The notes below the pieces were generated by a model. It was not told where the DNA came from, did not search any database, and saw nothing but the letters and a program-made list of their open reading frames with translations. A stretch of 64,000 nucleotides of DNA from an uncultured Flavobacteriaceae bacterium (lineage in GTDB: Bacteria > Bacteroidota > Bacteroidia > Flavobacteriales > Flavobacteriaceae): positions 124,001 through 188,000 of the forward strand of contig CANLUS010000001.1 in assembly GCA_947494325.1 (NCBI GenBank), given 5' to 3'. Below are positions 8,809-18,363 of the stretch, in pieces (position 1 is the stretch's first letter; each line of letters starts with the position of its first letter). A program made the translations under genes and the position numbers.

Positions 8809-8967
8809 ATTTTCCATTCGACTTACATAACCGTATTCGTCACTACCACCTCTATTCGAACGTTCGATTCTGTGTTCATTCGAAACAAAGGGGTTCTGAA
8901 TTGTTTCTTTTTTGGAAGAAATAGTATTAATAATGGTGTTAATTTTTTCTTTAATTAGTTTGGTCAT
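8803..8967 (-). CDS. Small hypothetical protein, 54 aa
   Basis: A 54-residue minus-strand frame found by reading the gap after the dipeptidase gene; its stop overlaps the dipeptidase 3' end by six bases. It starts MTKLIKEKINTIINTISSKK, is basic at the N-terminus, and ends with a polar tail containing HRIERSNRGGSDEYGYVSRM. Codon choice and the length of the open frame (no stop in 54 codons of AT-rich DNA) suggest a real gene. I do not recognise the family. No transmembrane segment or signal peptide is visible. Confidence 0.5.
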   Translation of the reverse strand: MTKLIKEKINTIINTISSKKETIQNPFVSNEHRIERSNRGGSDEYGYVSRMENL

Positions 8968-9044
8968 TTTTGTTTCACTTTGTTATGCCTAATAATAACA
9001 ACTAAAAGATTAAAATTCCTACCATACATTTCATTTCTTTAAAA

Positions 9045-9902
9045 TCACTTTTCTTTTTTCTTTAAATAATCATTGTCGTATAACCAATCTTCGAGACGTT
9101 TTGGCCAACTACTTAAGGTTTTCAATTTGGTACGATATCCCATATTAAAAGCGTGTCCTCCTTTTGCATAAATATGTGCCTCTACGGGCTGATCTACTTT
9201 TCGGTATCCTTTTAAAATTTTCATCACGGGTTCAGAACAGCATTCATCATTGTTAGCAACAACTAAAAAAGCTGGAGGTACCATTTTTGGAAATTCGTCT
9301 GGAATACCTAGAGGCCCTGGATATACAAGAATCTGGAAACTTGGCTTTGCGCTCACCTTGTCGATTTCATTACTATTTTTTACAGATGCGATTTCCTTAT
9401 TATATGTTACCATCGACACGACCTCACCTCCTGCAGAGAATCCTAGCATTCCAATTTTATTTGGGTCAATATCCCATTTTTTTGCATTGAACCTCACTGT
9501 TCTCATGGCTCTCAAACCATCCTCTTTGGCATGTTTCTCTATCCTATACTGAGAGTTTTCTTCCCGGGCTAGTCTATATTTTAATACAAAGGCGGTAATA
9601 CCTAATTTGTTCAAAAAAAGTGCTGCATTTTTTCCTTCTGAGTTATATACAAGAGCTCTATGACCTCCTCCTGGGCAAATAACTATTGCTGTTCCATTAG
9701 AGCGTTCTTTTGGTGGCGCATACATTGTAAGAGTAGGGTTATGCACATTCTTCACCCACCAATCTTTTGCTTTTTCTGGTTGATTTTTCAATTTCTCAAA
9801 TCCAGGAGCTCCATTTTCCCAAAGCGAGATTACTTTTGGAGTTGTTTGGCAAAAAAAAGTCAGTGGAATAAGATAAATAAGTATGTGTAAAAGGGTTTTC
9901 AT
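9045..9902 (-). CDS. Secreted alpha/beta hydrolase (acetyl-esterase-like)
   Basis: A 285-residue alpha/beta hydrolase with a signal peptide (MKTLLHILIYLIPLTFFCQ). I use the ATG at 9902, because the upstream ATG at 9923 would put seven charged residues before the signal sequence. The oxyanion loop ICPGGGHRAL, the nucleophile elbow GFSAGGEVV, an acidic residue near NNDECC, and the catalytic His in KGGHAFNMG form a full triad set. The layout resembles predicted xylan or carbohydrate acetyl-esterases (BD-FAE/Axe-like), exported to the periplasm or beyond. Substrate is inferred from the family only. It stands alone, with no sugar-utilisation genes next to it. Confidence 0.82.
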   Translation of the reverse strand: MKTLLHILIYLIPLTFFCQTTPKVISLWENGAPGFEKLKNQPEKAKDWWVKNVHNPTLTMYAPPKERSNGTAIVICPGGGHRALVYNSEGKNAALFLNKLGITAFVLKYRLAREENSQYRIEKHAKEDGLRAMRTVRFNAKKWDIDPNKIGMLGFSAGGEVVSMVTYNKEIASVKNSNEIDKVSAKPSFQILVYPGPLGIPDEFPKMVPPAFLVVANNDECCSEPVMKILKGYRKVDQPVEAHIYAKGGHAFNMGYRTKLKTLSSWPKRLEDWLYDNDYLKKKEK

Positions 9903-10036
9903 GCGACTGAGATGTTTTCTCAAATATAATCTTTTAATCTATTTTAAGGTTTACCATAATTTTAACAGTTAATTCACATCTTTTGAGCAACATATGTTTC
10001 ATTTTAAGCGTTTCTATTATTTAAACCTTCTCTACA

Positions 10037-11137
10037 ATGCTTAAAAACTTCTTTTGGATGTGCTCTGGCGCAGACCCCGATTTACTTCAAGAAAGTCCAA
10101 AATCAGAACAAATAAAATATGCTGGTATCGGCGGTACTGTATTTTTTACTGCTGTTATGGCATTTATTTCTGGTTCATATGCCTTATATACGGTATTTGA
10201 CAATTCGTATATGGCTATTGCTTTTGGTCTTATTTGGGGCCTTCTTATATTTAATTTAGATAGATTTATCGTTTCTACAATTAAAAAACGAGATAACGTT
10301 TGGCAAGAATTACTGCAGGCATCACCTCGAATCATTTTAGCTATTATTATTGCTGTTGTTATTTCGAAACCCTTAGAAATGAAGATATTTGAGAAGGAAA
10401 TTAATCAAGTACTACTGGAGCAAAAAAATGAATTAACATTACAAAACCAAAATCAAATTGCTGAACAATTTACTCCAGAAATTAACAGAATTGAGTCGGA
10501 AATTGGCGCATTAAAAGATGCCGTGAGCGCTAAGGAAAAGGAAACAAATGATTTGTATAACACTTATATTGCCGAAGCTGAAGGTACGGCGGGCACTATG
10601 AAATTAGGAAAAGGACCTGTTTACAAAGAAAAAAGAGAGAAACACGATGCCCTATTAAAAGAATTACAAGAACTAAAAGAAGAAACGAAGCTTACAATTT
10701 CGGAAAAAGAAGCCGCAATTACCACACTAAGAACTACTCGTGATAATCAGGTAACTACGAGTCAACCCATTATAGATGGTTTTGATGGATTAATGTCTAG
10801 AATTAACGCCTTAGGAGAACTAGCATGGTTCCCTTCTTTCTTCATTTTATTGTTGTTTCTAGCGATAGAAACGGCTCCAGTATTAGCGAAAGTAATGGCA
10901 CCTAAAGGGGCCTACGATTTGAAATTTGACGAACAAGAAGATGCATTAGCGACTTGGGTTGCTCAACAAAAAAATCAAAGAGCGGCACTTTTAGATACCG
11001 ATACTACCTTAAATGAAAAAGTTTATTACGACGTTGCTGAAGATGCCGAAATTTATGACTATAAAAAGCAAAAGGCTAAGGATCTCTTAAAATTACAATC
11101 TGATAAATTTTACAAAAAACAAAGTGACTTGATTTAA
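10037..11137 (+). CDS. DUF4407 domain-containing membrane protein
   Basis: A 366-residue protein with the DUF4407 layout. The N-terminus FFWMCSGADPDLLQ is followed by two helices (about 35-60 and 60-80), then NLDRFIVSTIKK, a third helix near 95-113 (IILAIIIAVVISKPLEM), a long charged coiled coil (about 120-250), and a last helix near 268-290 (FFILLLFLAIETAPVLAKVM). The C-terminal tail is cytoplasmic and charged. The family is widespread in Bacteroidota and of unknown function; the long coiled coil suggests a membrane-anchored scaffold. The gene is monocistronic. Confidence 0.88.
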   Translation: MLKNFFWMCSGADPDLLQESPKSEQIKYAGIGGTVFFTAVMAFISGSYALYTVFDNSYMAIAFGLIWGLLIFNLDRFIVSTIKKRDNVWQELLQASPRIILAIIIAVVISKPLEMKIFEKEINQVLLEQKNELTLQNQNQIAEQFTPEINRIESEIGALKDAVSAKEKETNDLYNTYIAEAEGTAGTMKLGKGPVYKEKREKHDALLKELQELKEETKLTISEKEAAITTLRTTRDNQVTTSQPIIDGFDGLMSRINALGELAWFPSFFILLLFLAIETAPVLAKVMAPKGAYDLKFDEQEDALATWVAQQKNQRAALLDTDTTLNEKVYYDVAEDAEIYDYKKQKAKDLLKLQSDKFYKKQSDLI

Positions 11138-11142
11138 GCAAA

Positions 11143-11170
11143 TAAGTTCGGTTTTCTAACAGGAACTTTT
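11143..11170 (+). terminator. Probable terminator after the DUF4407 gene
   Basis: Outer stem AAGTTC/GAACTT with an inner GTT/AAC pairing around TTCT, followed by TTTTAT. It lies between two convergent genes. The stem is imperfect. Confidence 0.5.
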
Positions 11171-11190
11171 ATCAACGTAAGAACAGGTTT

Positions 11191-12813
11191 TTACTTCACT
11201 TCAAGTGACGTAAATTTAAAAGAATTACCATCGAACAAGCCTTTGTCGCTTAGTTTTAATGATGGAATTACTAACAGTGCCATAAAAGATAATGTCATAT
11301 ACGGTGCTCTTAAAGTGCTACCCATTTTTTTAGCTAATCTATCCAATTCAGCGTAAGCAATACCTACTTCCTTGCCAGGGCGATCACTCATAATACCAGC
11401 AATAGGCAGGGGTACTATCTTGTCTTCAGTATTTGTTACTGCACAAATTCCTCCTTTATTTCTAATTAATAAATTAACGGCTTTGCAAATTGCTTCGTCG
11501 GAAACTCCAACGGCTATAATATTATGGGAATCGTGCCCTACTGAACTTGCGATGGCTCCCTGTTTAAGTCCGAAATTTTTAATGAACGCAATAGCAGGCT
11601 CTGCATTTTTATACCTATTTACTACGGTCATTTTCAAAATATCATTTTCGGTATTTGACACTAAATTACCATCTACAATTAGACTTTTGGCTTCTATCTC
11701 ATTTGTAATTAATTCTCCATCTAAGGCTTCAATAACTCTTATCTTCTCTGATCCCGAGTGTAGTTCAAAATCGGTCGTTGTTTTTAATTCGGTATTAAAA
11801 TTATTTAACACTTCAAAATTCACATTTTCTATTAGGGAAGTTCCTTCTTTTGCCACTAAATTTCCATCAATATATGTCTCTAAAACTTTAAATTTGATCA
11901 AATCTTCAACTACAATAAAATCAGCAGCATCTCCCTGTTTTAACAAGCCAACATCAAGTTTATAATGTTCGACTGGATTTACGCAAGCAGCTTTCAATAT
12001 CTTAAACACATCTATCTTTTTAGCAACTGCCCTCGCGCATAACTGATTGATATGACCTAATAACAAATCGTCTGGGTGTTTATCATCAGAGCAAAACATC
12101 ATCGATTCAAAATGTTCAGGAAGCAACTCAATTAGCGCGTCAAAATTTTTAGCAGCACTTCCTTCCCTAATAATTATTTTCATACCTTTTTGAAGTTTTT
12201 CTAAGGCTTCATCATATGTAAAACATTCATGATCAGTTGAAATGCCTGCGGCAATATATGTCGATATATCCTCTCCCCTGAGACCTGGAGCATGGCCATC
12301 GATTGGTTTATTATATTGCTTTGCAAGAGCAATTTTTTTCATTACTTCTTCATCATTAAAAAGAACTCCAGGATAGTTCATCATTTCGGCCAAATACTTG
12401 ATATCTGGATTTTGTAGCATGTTGTCAATATCATTTGAATCGATTACGGCGCCGGCGCTTTCGAAAGACGTTGCAGGTACGCATGAAGGTGCGCCAAAAT
12501 TAAATTTTAATGGTACTTTTTTACCATTTTCAATCATAAATTCTACACCCTTAACACCTAAAACGTTGGCTATTTCGTGTGGATCAGAAACAGTGGATAC
12601 GGTTCCATGTGACAAAGCAAGTTTCGCAAACTCAGACGGAACTAGCATCGAGCTTTCTATATGAATATGCGCATCAATAAAACCAGGTAAAATATATTTT
12701 TCTGAAGTATGTGATTTCGGCGTAATCGAGATTATTTTTCCATTCTCAACTAAAACTTCACCTTTATAAATATGTCTATTTAATATATCAACAATGTTTC
12801 CTTGTATAATCAT
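11191..12813 (-). CDS. ade: Adenine deaminase
   Basis: A 540-residue amidohydrolase-superfamily enzyme that converts adenine to hypoxanthine and ammonia in purine salvage. The metal site HIHIESSM follows LPGFIDA near residues 43-56. [10 protein letters not shown], the DGHAPG motif, and the central [12 protein letters not shown] stretch (catalytic Asp) are all family signatures. The C-terminal domain has the typical [11 protein letters not shown] and ends near [21 protein letters not shown]. Length and motifs match bacterial Ade. There is no signal peptide. It is monocistronic on the minus strand. Confidence 0.95.
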   Translation of the reverse strand: MIIQGNIVDILNRHIYKGEVLVENGKIISITPKSHTSEKYILPGFIDAHIHIESSMLVPSEFAKLALSHGTVSTVSDPHEIANVLGVKGVEFMIENGKKVPLKFNFGAPSCVPATSFESAGAVIDSNDIDNMLQNPDIKYLAEMMNYPGVLFNDEEVMKKIALAKQYNKPIDGHAPGLRGEDISTYIAAGISTDHECFTYDEALEKLQKGMKIIIREGSAAKNFDALIELLPEHFESMMFCSDDKHPDDLLLGHINQLCARAVAKKIDVFKILKAACVNPVEHYKLDVGLLKQGDAADFIVVEDLIKFKVLETYIDGNLVAKEGTSLIENVNFEVLNNFNTELKTTTDFELHSGSEKIRVIEALDGELITNEIEAKSLIVDGNLVSNTENDILKMTVVNRYKNAEPAIAFIKNFGLKQGAIASSVGHDSHNIIAVGVSDEAICKAVNLLIRNKGGICAVTNTEDKIVPLPIAGIMSDRPGKEVGIAYAELDRLAKKMGSTLRAPYMTLSFMALLVIPSLKLSDKGLFDGNSFKFTSLEVK

Positions 12814-12896
12814 TCGCTCGTTTTACAAGACGAATCTACAAAGAATAAAATATATTAATTAAAAAATAAATTGAAAAATGAGTAGTAAAATACTCC

Positions 12897-13214
12897 TTAT
12901 GATAACTTAAAAAGTGATAGAAAAAAACCTTGAAATGATGCCGGAATCAACTCAACTTCTTCCTTTTCTTTACTTTGTATATCTTCTATGATATTGTTCG
13001 CAAAATTATAATCGACTTTTCTAAATCGATCTGCTCGGTATGCATTGAATCCGCTACTTGGTGATTTTGACTCTTTTAAAATCAATCCACCATCATAAGG
13101 GTTAAAACCTTCGATAGTATACATTTCTCCCTTTTTCAAACCGCCTAATCTATACCATCTTCTTTTTGCATTTGTACAAACTACAACTTCTCCTATTTCA
13201 AACGTAGTATCCAT
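12897..13214 (-). CDS. Small SH3-like protein, tandem paralogue A
   Basis: A 105-residue protein. I start it at the ATG at 13214 (MDTTFEIGEV), because this aligns with the paralogue next door; the frame is open eight codons further. The core FEIGEVVVCTN...LGGLKKGEMYTIEGFNPYDGG...NAYRADRFRKVDY looks like a small beta-barrel unit of the kind found in phage and conjugative proteins, where GLKKGxxYTI and xxRFRKV are the recurring elements. Function is unknown. The C-terminal 30 residues are acidic then hydrophobic and differ from the paralogue. Confidence 0.7.
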   Translation of the reverse strand: MDTTFEIGEVVVCTNAKRRWYRLGGLKKGEMYTIEGFNPYDGGLILKESKSPSSGFNAYRADRFRKVDYNFANNIIEDIQSKEKEEVELIPASFQGFFLSLFKLS

Positions 13215-13379
13215 AATTAAATCGTTATTTAAGTGCATGAGAGCTATTATACATTAAACATACGAATAGAATCTAAAGGAAATCTAAAGAATTTGACAGA
13301 AAAGAAAATTTTCGACAAAAAAAGAAGTTAATATGCAATACGAAGTAAAGAGTTAAGAAGATTTAAAAGAGAATCTATC

Positions 13380-13706
13380 TTAATTTAATGATAGAAAGTC
13401 AAAACTGTTCATTTTAGACTTATTGGAGATTTTTATTTTTGGCTTTTGAGCTACCATCTTTCTTACTGGTTGAATCAATTCAATAATTGAATCTGCAAAA
13501 CTATAATCGACTTTTCTAAATCGATCCATTCTATATGCATTATAACCACTTCTCGGAGATTTAACTTCCTTAAGAATTAACCCCCCATCATAAGGATTGA
13601 AACCAGCGATCGTATATATTTCACCTTTCTTAAGGCCACCTAGTTTAAACCATCGTTTGCTATCATTCGTACAAACTACTTTTTCTCCTATCTCAAAATT
13701 ATTCAT
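13380..13706 (-). CDS. Small SH3-like protein, tandem paralogue B
   Basis: A 108-residue protein starting MNNFEIGEKVVCTN at the ATG at 13706, aligned with the start of paralogue A. The 75-residue core matches paralogue A closely (shared LGGLKKGE.YTI.GFNPYDGGLILKE and DRFRKVDY). The C-terminal tail is basic (PKIKISNKSKM) where that of A is acidic, so the two copies have diverged mainly at the tail. The 165-base gap between the copies suggests separate promoters. Function unknown. Confidence 0.7.
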   Translation of the reverse strand: MNNFEIGEKVVCTNDSKRWFKLGGLKKGEIYTIAGFNPYDGGLILKEVKSPRSGYNAYRMDRFRKVDYSFADSIIELIQPVRKMVAQKPKIKISNKSKMNSFDFLSLN

Positions 13707-13980
13707 ATTCACTTCTTTTATATATAACAACTGAAAATTAAAAATTCCTTAACAAATGGGTCTTTTTTTTCAATTATTTTACATGATACATTCTTTTACT
13801 TAGAAAGATGATAATCGTACCATATAGAGATTTGACATCTAAAATTTACTTGTAGGGGGTAATGCAGCCAAAAATATAAATACTAATCATATCAGACAAT
13901 AGCGAAAACCATGATTTTGAAAACTAGTGGTTTCTGGGTAGTTTATTTTTAAATGCCTTATTTTTAGGTATTTAAAAATA

Positions 13981-15225
13981 TCAAAATCTTCTATCTGGAT
14001 GAAAATTTTCGATATTCATGGTTAATTTTTTCTCTGATATAATTTCAGAAACCAGTTTTCCTGTGGCAGTAGCCATGCTCCATCCCATCATGGCATGACC
14101 GGTAGCAATTGTAAGATTATGACACCTATTTGACTTTCCAATATATGGTAAACCATCTGGTGAAACAGGTCTTAATCCTGAATCGGCGTCTGCTTTTTCT
14201 TCTTCAGAAATGGAAATATCAGGATAGTATTTTAACACAGCATTCGCAATCGCTTCTACTCTCTTTTTTCGAATATAATGATTGATTCCTGCGATTTCCA
14301 TTGTACCCGCAAAACGTGTAAATCCATTCATAGGTGTTATAGCAACTTTCGCTTCTGCCAAAATAGAGGGTATGGTAATATTGGTTTCTCTATAGCGATT
14401 CATCCGATATCCTTTGCCGGCCTGAACCAATAATTGCAATCCTATTTTTTTGCTTAGAATGCTACTCCAAGATCCCGCTGCTAATATAAATTCATCTCCT
14501 TTTATCTCTTGTTTCGTTGTAAGAAGAGTAGTGATTTTTCTATCTTTGAAAATGACGTCTTTAACTTTTTCATTTTTATAAAACAGGACACCCACACCTT
14601 GCAAATAATCCTTCATTTCTTTCATAAATTCATGCGGTGTGGTGTGATAATCACATTTATAATACGTAGCGCCTTGAACATTTAATTCCACTTTCGATTC
14701 TAAATTTCGAACTTCCACTGCAGTTAAATTATCAACTTCAAGCCCTTCATTTCTTGCCAATTCGGCCACTTTTATTTCCTCATCTAATGCCTTCTCAGAT
14801 TGACACAGCATCATCAATCCTTTTTTCTCATAGTGAAAAGTAAAGTTTTGACTATGTCTTATCTCATCATAGAGCTCTTGGCTCAATAAGGCAATATCTT
14901 TAATTGCTGGAATCGATCTTTGCACATGTTTTGGATTGCAAGATTTATTAAATGCCCAGACCCATTTCAAAAAATCTCGATCTAAACGTGGTTTAATGTA
15001 TAGAGGACTCGAAGCATTAAACATCCATTTTAATCCTTTTTTCATAACTCCAGGAGCAGCTAAAGGGATGATATGACTTGGAGATAAATATCCGGCATTT
15101 ACATAGGATGCCCCAGCATCCATATTTGATTGATCAATTACAGTTACTTCATGACCTTCTTTTTGAAGGTAATAGGCAGAGCACAATCCGACGATTCCTC
15201 CTCCAATAACAACACATTTTTTCAT
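13981..15225 (-). CDS. FAD-dependent D-amino-acid oxidase family; probable cis-4-hydroxy-D-proline dehydrogenase
   Basis: A 414-residue DadA/DAO-type flavoprotein. The dinucleotide-binding CVVIGGGIVGLCSAYYL is at the extreme N-terminus, and the C-terminal FAD contact appears as SPDGLPYIGKS and ATGHAMMGWSMA. I start it at the ATG at 15225, two bases from the stop of the VOC gene, and not at the ATG at 15246, which would add seven residues before the flavin motif. It is the last gene of the hydroxyproline operon. By context it should oxidise cis-4-hydroxy-D-proline, made by the neighbouring epimerase, to pyrroline-4-hydroxy-2-carboxylate. A single-subunit DAO-type enzyme is one of the two known solutions for this step. 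The specific substrate is inferred from neighbours. Confidence 0.82.
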   Translation of the reverse strand: MKKCVVIGGGIVGLCSAYYLQKEGHEVTVIDQSNMDAGASYVNAGYLSPSHIIPLAAPGVMKKGLKWMFNASSPLYIKPRLDRDFLKWVWAFNKSCNPKHVQRSIPAIKDIALLSQELYDEIRHSQNFTFHYEKKGLMMLCQSEKALDEEIKVAELARNEGLEVDNLTAVEVRNLESKVELNVQGATYYKCDYHTTPHEFMKEMKDYLQGVGVLFYKNEKVKDVIFKDRKITTLLTTKQEIKGDEFILAAGSWSSILSKKIGLQLLVQAGKGYRMNRYRETNITIPSILAEAKVAITPMNGFTRFAGTMEIAGINHYIRKKRVEAIANAVLKYYPDISISEEEKADADSGLRPVSPDGLPYIGKSNRCHNLTIATGHAMMGWSMATATGKLVSEIISEKKLTMNIENFHPDRRF

Positions 15226-15226
15226 T

Positions 15227-15622
15227 TTATTCTTTTTTGGGTTCAATTAAATCCCAAAGATTTCCGTATAAATCTCGAAATACACATACAATACCATATG
15301 GTTCTTCTTTCGGCTCTCTAATTATTCTTATTTTTTGATCTAGTAAGTTTTGATAGTCTCTATCAAAATTATCGGTGTTCATAAATAAAAACACACGCCC
15401 ACCCGATTGATTTCCAATATATTCTTTTTGAGTTTCACCATCCGCTTTAGCAAGCAACAAAGAAAAGGCACTATCTGCTGATGGCGCAATCAAAACCCAG
15501 CGTTTCTTTTCATTTAAAACAGTATCTTCTATTACTTTAAAGTGTAATTTATGAACATAAAAATCTATGGCTTCATCATAATCTTTGACCACCAACGCGA
15601 TATGTGCTATTTTTCTTTTCAC
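15227..15622 (-). CDS. VOC (glyoxalase/bleomycin-resistance) family protein
   Basis: A 131-residue vicinal-oxygen-chelate fold protein with paired beta-alpha-beta-beta-beta modules: KIAHIALVVKDYDEAIDFYVH opens the first and FDRDYQNLLDQKIRIIREP the second. GRVFLFMNTDN and DLYGNLWDLIEP are typical metal-site strands. Members are metal-dependent lyases, isomerases, dioxygenases or binding proteins, so the substrate is open. It lies two bases after the epimerase gene and one base before the oxidase gene in the hydroxyproline operon, so a role in that pathway or in handling a reactive keto-intermediate is inferred. Confidence 0.8.
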   Translation of the reverse strand: MKRKIAHIALVVKDYDEAIDFYVHKLHFKVIEDTVLNEKKRWVLIAPSADSAFSLLLAKADGETQKEYIGNQSGGRVFLFMNTDNFDRDYQNLLDQKIRIIREPKEEPYGIVCVFRDLYGNLWDLIEPKKE

Positions 15623-15624
15623 TA

Positions 15625-16635
15625 CTATAAAACTTGAAATCCATGCGCATATGGATCATTTTCTTCATCTATATGAATGGTATTATAGCCATATATTTTT
15701 GCCCAACCTTGCACACTTGGTATTATCGCTAACTTTCCATTCAGAGTGGTTTCTTCTTCAACACGACCAATAAAGGTTGAACCAATAAAACTTTCATGAA
15801 TGAATTCTTCCTTTTTATTCAATTTTCCTTTGGCATATAGCTGGGCCATACGTGCAGAAGTTCCAGTTCCACACGGACTTCTATCTATAGCTTTATCTCC
15901 GTAAAATACGGCATTTCTCCCTGATGAATCTTTATGAATTGGATCTCCAGTCCAAAGCAGATGTGTCACATCTCGAATGGTTTCATTCTCGGGATGTATA
16001 AATGTATTTGGGTATTTCGCGTTAATACGATCTCTTACCACCTGAGAATATTGAATGATTTTTGACGCTGTAAAATCTTGAATTCCTGAAAAGTTTTTTT
16101 GTGGATCTATAATAGCATAATAGTTACCTCCGTAGGAAACATCAAAAATAATTTCTCCTAAATCAGGACATTCAACTGTTAATTCTTTTGCCGCTAAATA
16201 ACTCTTTACATTCGTCAACTTTACCCAATCTACTTTTGTGCCAGATTGTTGATATTCTATCTCAACTAATCCGGCTGGAGCTTCCATCTTAATTTTACCG
16301 GGTGTTTTAGGTGTGACTAAACCTTCTTCAATTGCAATAGTAATAGTGCCAATAGTTCCGTGCCCACACATGGGTAAACAACCAGAAGTTTCAATAAACA
16401 AAATGGCAAAATCATTATCAGGATCATGCGGCGGAAACAACATGCTACCGCTCATCATGTCATGACCGCGAGGTTCAAACATTAAACCCTTGCGAATCCA
16501 ATCGTATTCTTGTAAAAAATGTTGCCGCTTTTTGCTCATTGAATCGCCCTTTAAGACAGGAATTCCATCGACAACTACGCGCACCGGATTTCCGCATGTA
16601 TGAGCATCTATACAATTGAATACACTTTTATTCAT
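15625..16635 (-). CDS. 4-hydroxyproline 2-epimerase (proline racemase family)
   Basis: A 336-residue cofactor-free epimerase. The two catalytic cysteines are both present: Cys90 in GCLPMCGHGTIG and Cys255 in RSPCGTGTSARMA. This excludes the dehydratase subfamily, which has Thr at the second position. The neighbours (DAO-type oxidase, DHDPS-like deaminase, semialdehyde dehydrogenase) point to trans-4-hydroxy-L-proline to cis-4-hydroxy-D-proline conversion and not proline racemisation. It is cytoplasmic. It overlaps the upstream DUF885 gene by eight bases, which suggests translational coupling. Confidence 0.93.
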   Translation of the reverse strand: MNKSVFNCIDAHTCGNPVRVVVDGIPVLKGDSMSKKRQHFLQEYDWIRKGLMFEPRGHDMMSGSMLFPPHDPDNDFAILFIETSGCLPMCGHGTIGTITIAIEEGLVTPKTPGKIKMEAPAGLVEIEYQQSGTKVDWVKLTNVKSYLAAKELTVECPDLGEIIFDVSYGGNYYAIIDPQKNFSGIQDFTASKIIQYSQVVRDRINAKYPNTFIHPENETIRDVTHLLWTGDPIHKDSSGRNAVFYGDKAIDRSPCGTGTSARMAQLYAKGKLNKKEEFIHESFIGSTFIGRVEEETTLNGKLAIIPSVQGWAKIYGYNTIHIDEENDPYAHGFQVL

Positions 16636-18358
16636 TTTTCACCTTTTCTATAAACGCATTCATTCTATTTTCTAGAATAGCAAGCGTCACCGTTCCTTGT
16701 TCTAAAATGACTTCATGAAATGCTCTGATGTCAAATTTGTTACCCAATTCTGTTTCAGCTTTTTTTCTTAACTCTCTAATTTTCAACTCTCCAATTTTGT
16801 AAGATAGCGCTTGGCCTGGCCAAGAGATATAACGATCAGTTTCGGTGTTAATCTCATGTATTGAAAGTGCCGTATTTGAGGCCATATAATTTACGACCTG
16901 TTCTCGACTCCAACCTTTTGCATGAATTCCAGTATCAACGACCAATCGACAAGCACGCCACATTTCATAGGTTAATTGTCCAAATTTTTCATAAGGAGTT
17001 GTGTACATTCCCATTTCATCAGCTAAAAACTCGCAATACAAGCCCCAGCCTTCTCCGTATGCGGAGAGATACATATTTTTCCTAAATGTAGGAATGCTAT
17101 CTCCGAGTTCATTATTTAGACTTCCTTGTAAATGATGACCCGGTACAGCTTCATGAACTGTCAATGCAGGCATAGTATACAACGTTCTACTTGGCAAATC
17201 ATAAGTGTTCACCCAATAATACCCTGGATCTGTACTGTTTTTTGAAGTTCCTATATATCGACCGGTAGTATACTTGGGCGCAATAGCATCCGGTACAGGC
17301 GCAACTCCATATGGTTTCCGAGGTAAGGTTTTGAAAAAACGCGGGAGTTGAGCATCTGCTCTTTTTGCCATATCTCTTGCAATCATTAATAATTCATCTG
17401 GAGTTTCCGCATAAAATTGTTTATCTGATCTCAAGAATTGAAAGAAGTCTTCAAAAGACCCCTTAAAATCTAGATCGTCAATAATGCTTTCCATTTCTTG
17501 TTTGATGCGTGCAACTTCTTTTAATCCAATTTCATGAATATCGTTTGCAGAATACTGAGTACTTGTTGTATAATAGTTGATTCTATTTTGATAATACTCG
17601 CTACCTCCAGGCGTGTCAGAAACTCCTAAGGTTGTTCGTGTTTTAGGAATATACTCTTTTTCAAAGAAATTCTTAATTCGTTCAAACTGAGGAATCACAT
17701 TATTGGCTAATGTTTTTTTTGCCGCATCGATTACAGAATCGCTTTGATTTTCAGTTAAAACTGAAGTGACATCCTTAAACGGTGTATAGAAAAAACTATC
17801 TTCTATCGCATCTACAATATGCTTGTCATACGTAGATTCATATCCTTTAAAAATAACTCTAGGTTGAGACACTCCTTTTTCTAAACCTTCTTTGATAAGT
17901 TTTAAATTTTGATCGACATATGCAGGTAATGCATTCAATTTCCTCAGATATTCTTTTGCCTGTTTATAATTGGTTATGGGACGCACCATATAGGGTAAAC
18001 TCACATGAAAACCGGAATCAGACAATAGAGGGTTCAAAAATCGCTCGAATGTATTAAAATCAATGGTATCTTGGAGTCTAAACTTCAATAATTCTAATGA
18101 TATATTTTCAGTTTCGGTGAGATTATCTCCCTTCAGTTTCATCAATTTATCCAACAATGATTGCGAAAACTCTGCATCTTTTTTATATCGCTCTTTAGTA
18201 AATAAACCTAATGGAAATATCCCTTTATCATAACTTTCATAGGCATGATACTCTTCAATTATTTCTTGAAGTTGCATGGATTCATTTAGAACTTCATTCT
18301 TATTACAGCTCAAAAAAGTAAGACATATCAACAACGAGGAAATTTTAAAGAGTTTCAT
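16628..18358 (-). CDS. DUF885 lipoprotein, putative zinc peptidase
   Basis: A 576-residue protein with a lipoprotein signal (MKLFKISSLLICLTFLSC, lipobox ending at Cys18), so it is probably anchored in the outer or inner membrane. The DUF885 hallmark HEAVPGHHLQ (His402, Glu403, His408, His409) is intact and resembles a metallopeptidase zinc site; GEGWGLYCEFLADEMG follows, as in the family. DUF885 proteins are treated as probable metallopeptidases, though few are characterised. Its place inside the hydroxyproline operon, five bases after the dehydrogenase gene and overlapping the epimerase gene, suggests that it releases Hyp-containing amino acids or dipeptides from collagen-like peptides. That role is inference. 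Confidence 0.85.
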   Translation of the reverse strand: MKLFKISSLLICLTFLSCNKNEVLNESMQLQEIIEEYHAYESYDKGIFPLGLFTKERYKKDAEFSQSLLDKLMKLKGDNLTETENISLELLKFRLQDTIDFNTFERFLNPLLSDSGFHVSLPYMVRPITNYKQAKEYLRKLNALPAYVDQNLKLIKEGLEKGVSQPRVIFKGYESTYDKHIVDAIEDSFFYTPFKDVTSVLTENQSDSVIDAAKKTLANNVIPQFERIKNFFEKEYIPKTRTTLGVSDTPGGSEYYQNRINYYTTSTQYSANDIHEIGLKEVARIKQEMESIIDDLDFKGSFEDFFQFLRSDKQFYAETPDELLMIARDMAKRADAQLPRFFKTLPRKPYGVAPVPDAIAPKYTTGRYIGTSKNSTDPGYYWVNTYDLPSRTLYTMPALTVHEAVPGHHLQGSLNNELGDSIPTFRKNMYLSAYGEGWGLYCEFLADEMGMYTTPYEKFGQLTYEMWRACRLVVDTGIHAKGWSREQVVNYMASNTALSIHEINTETDRYISWPGQALSYKIGELKIRELRKKAETELGNKFDIRAFHEVILEQGTVTLAILENRMNAFIEKVKNE

Positions 18359-18363
18359 AATGC

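Noticed and set aside
11372-11965. Plus-strand frame of 197 codons within ade
   Set aside because: Lies wholly antisense to adenine deaminase, whose motifs are intact; no recognisable domain in the translated product.
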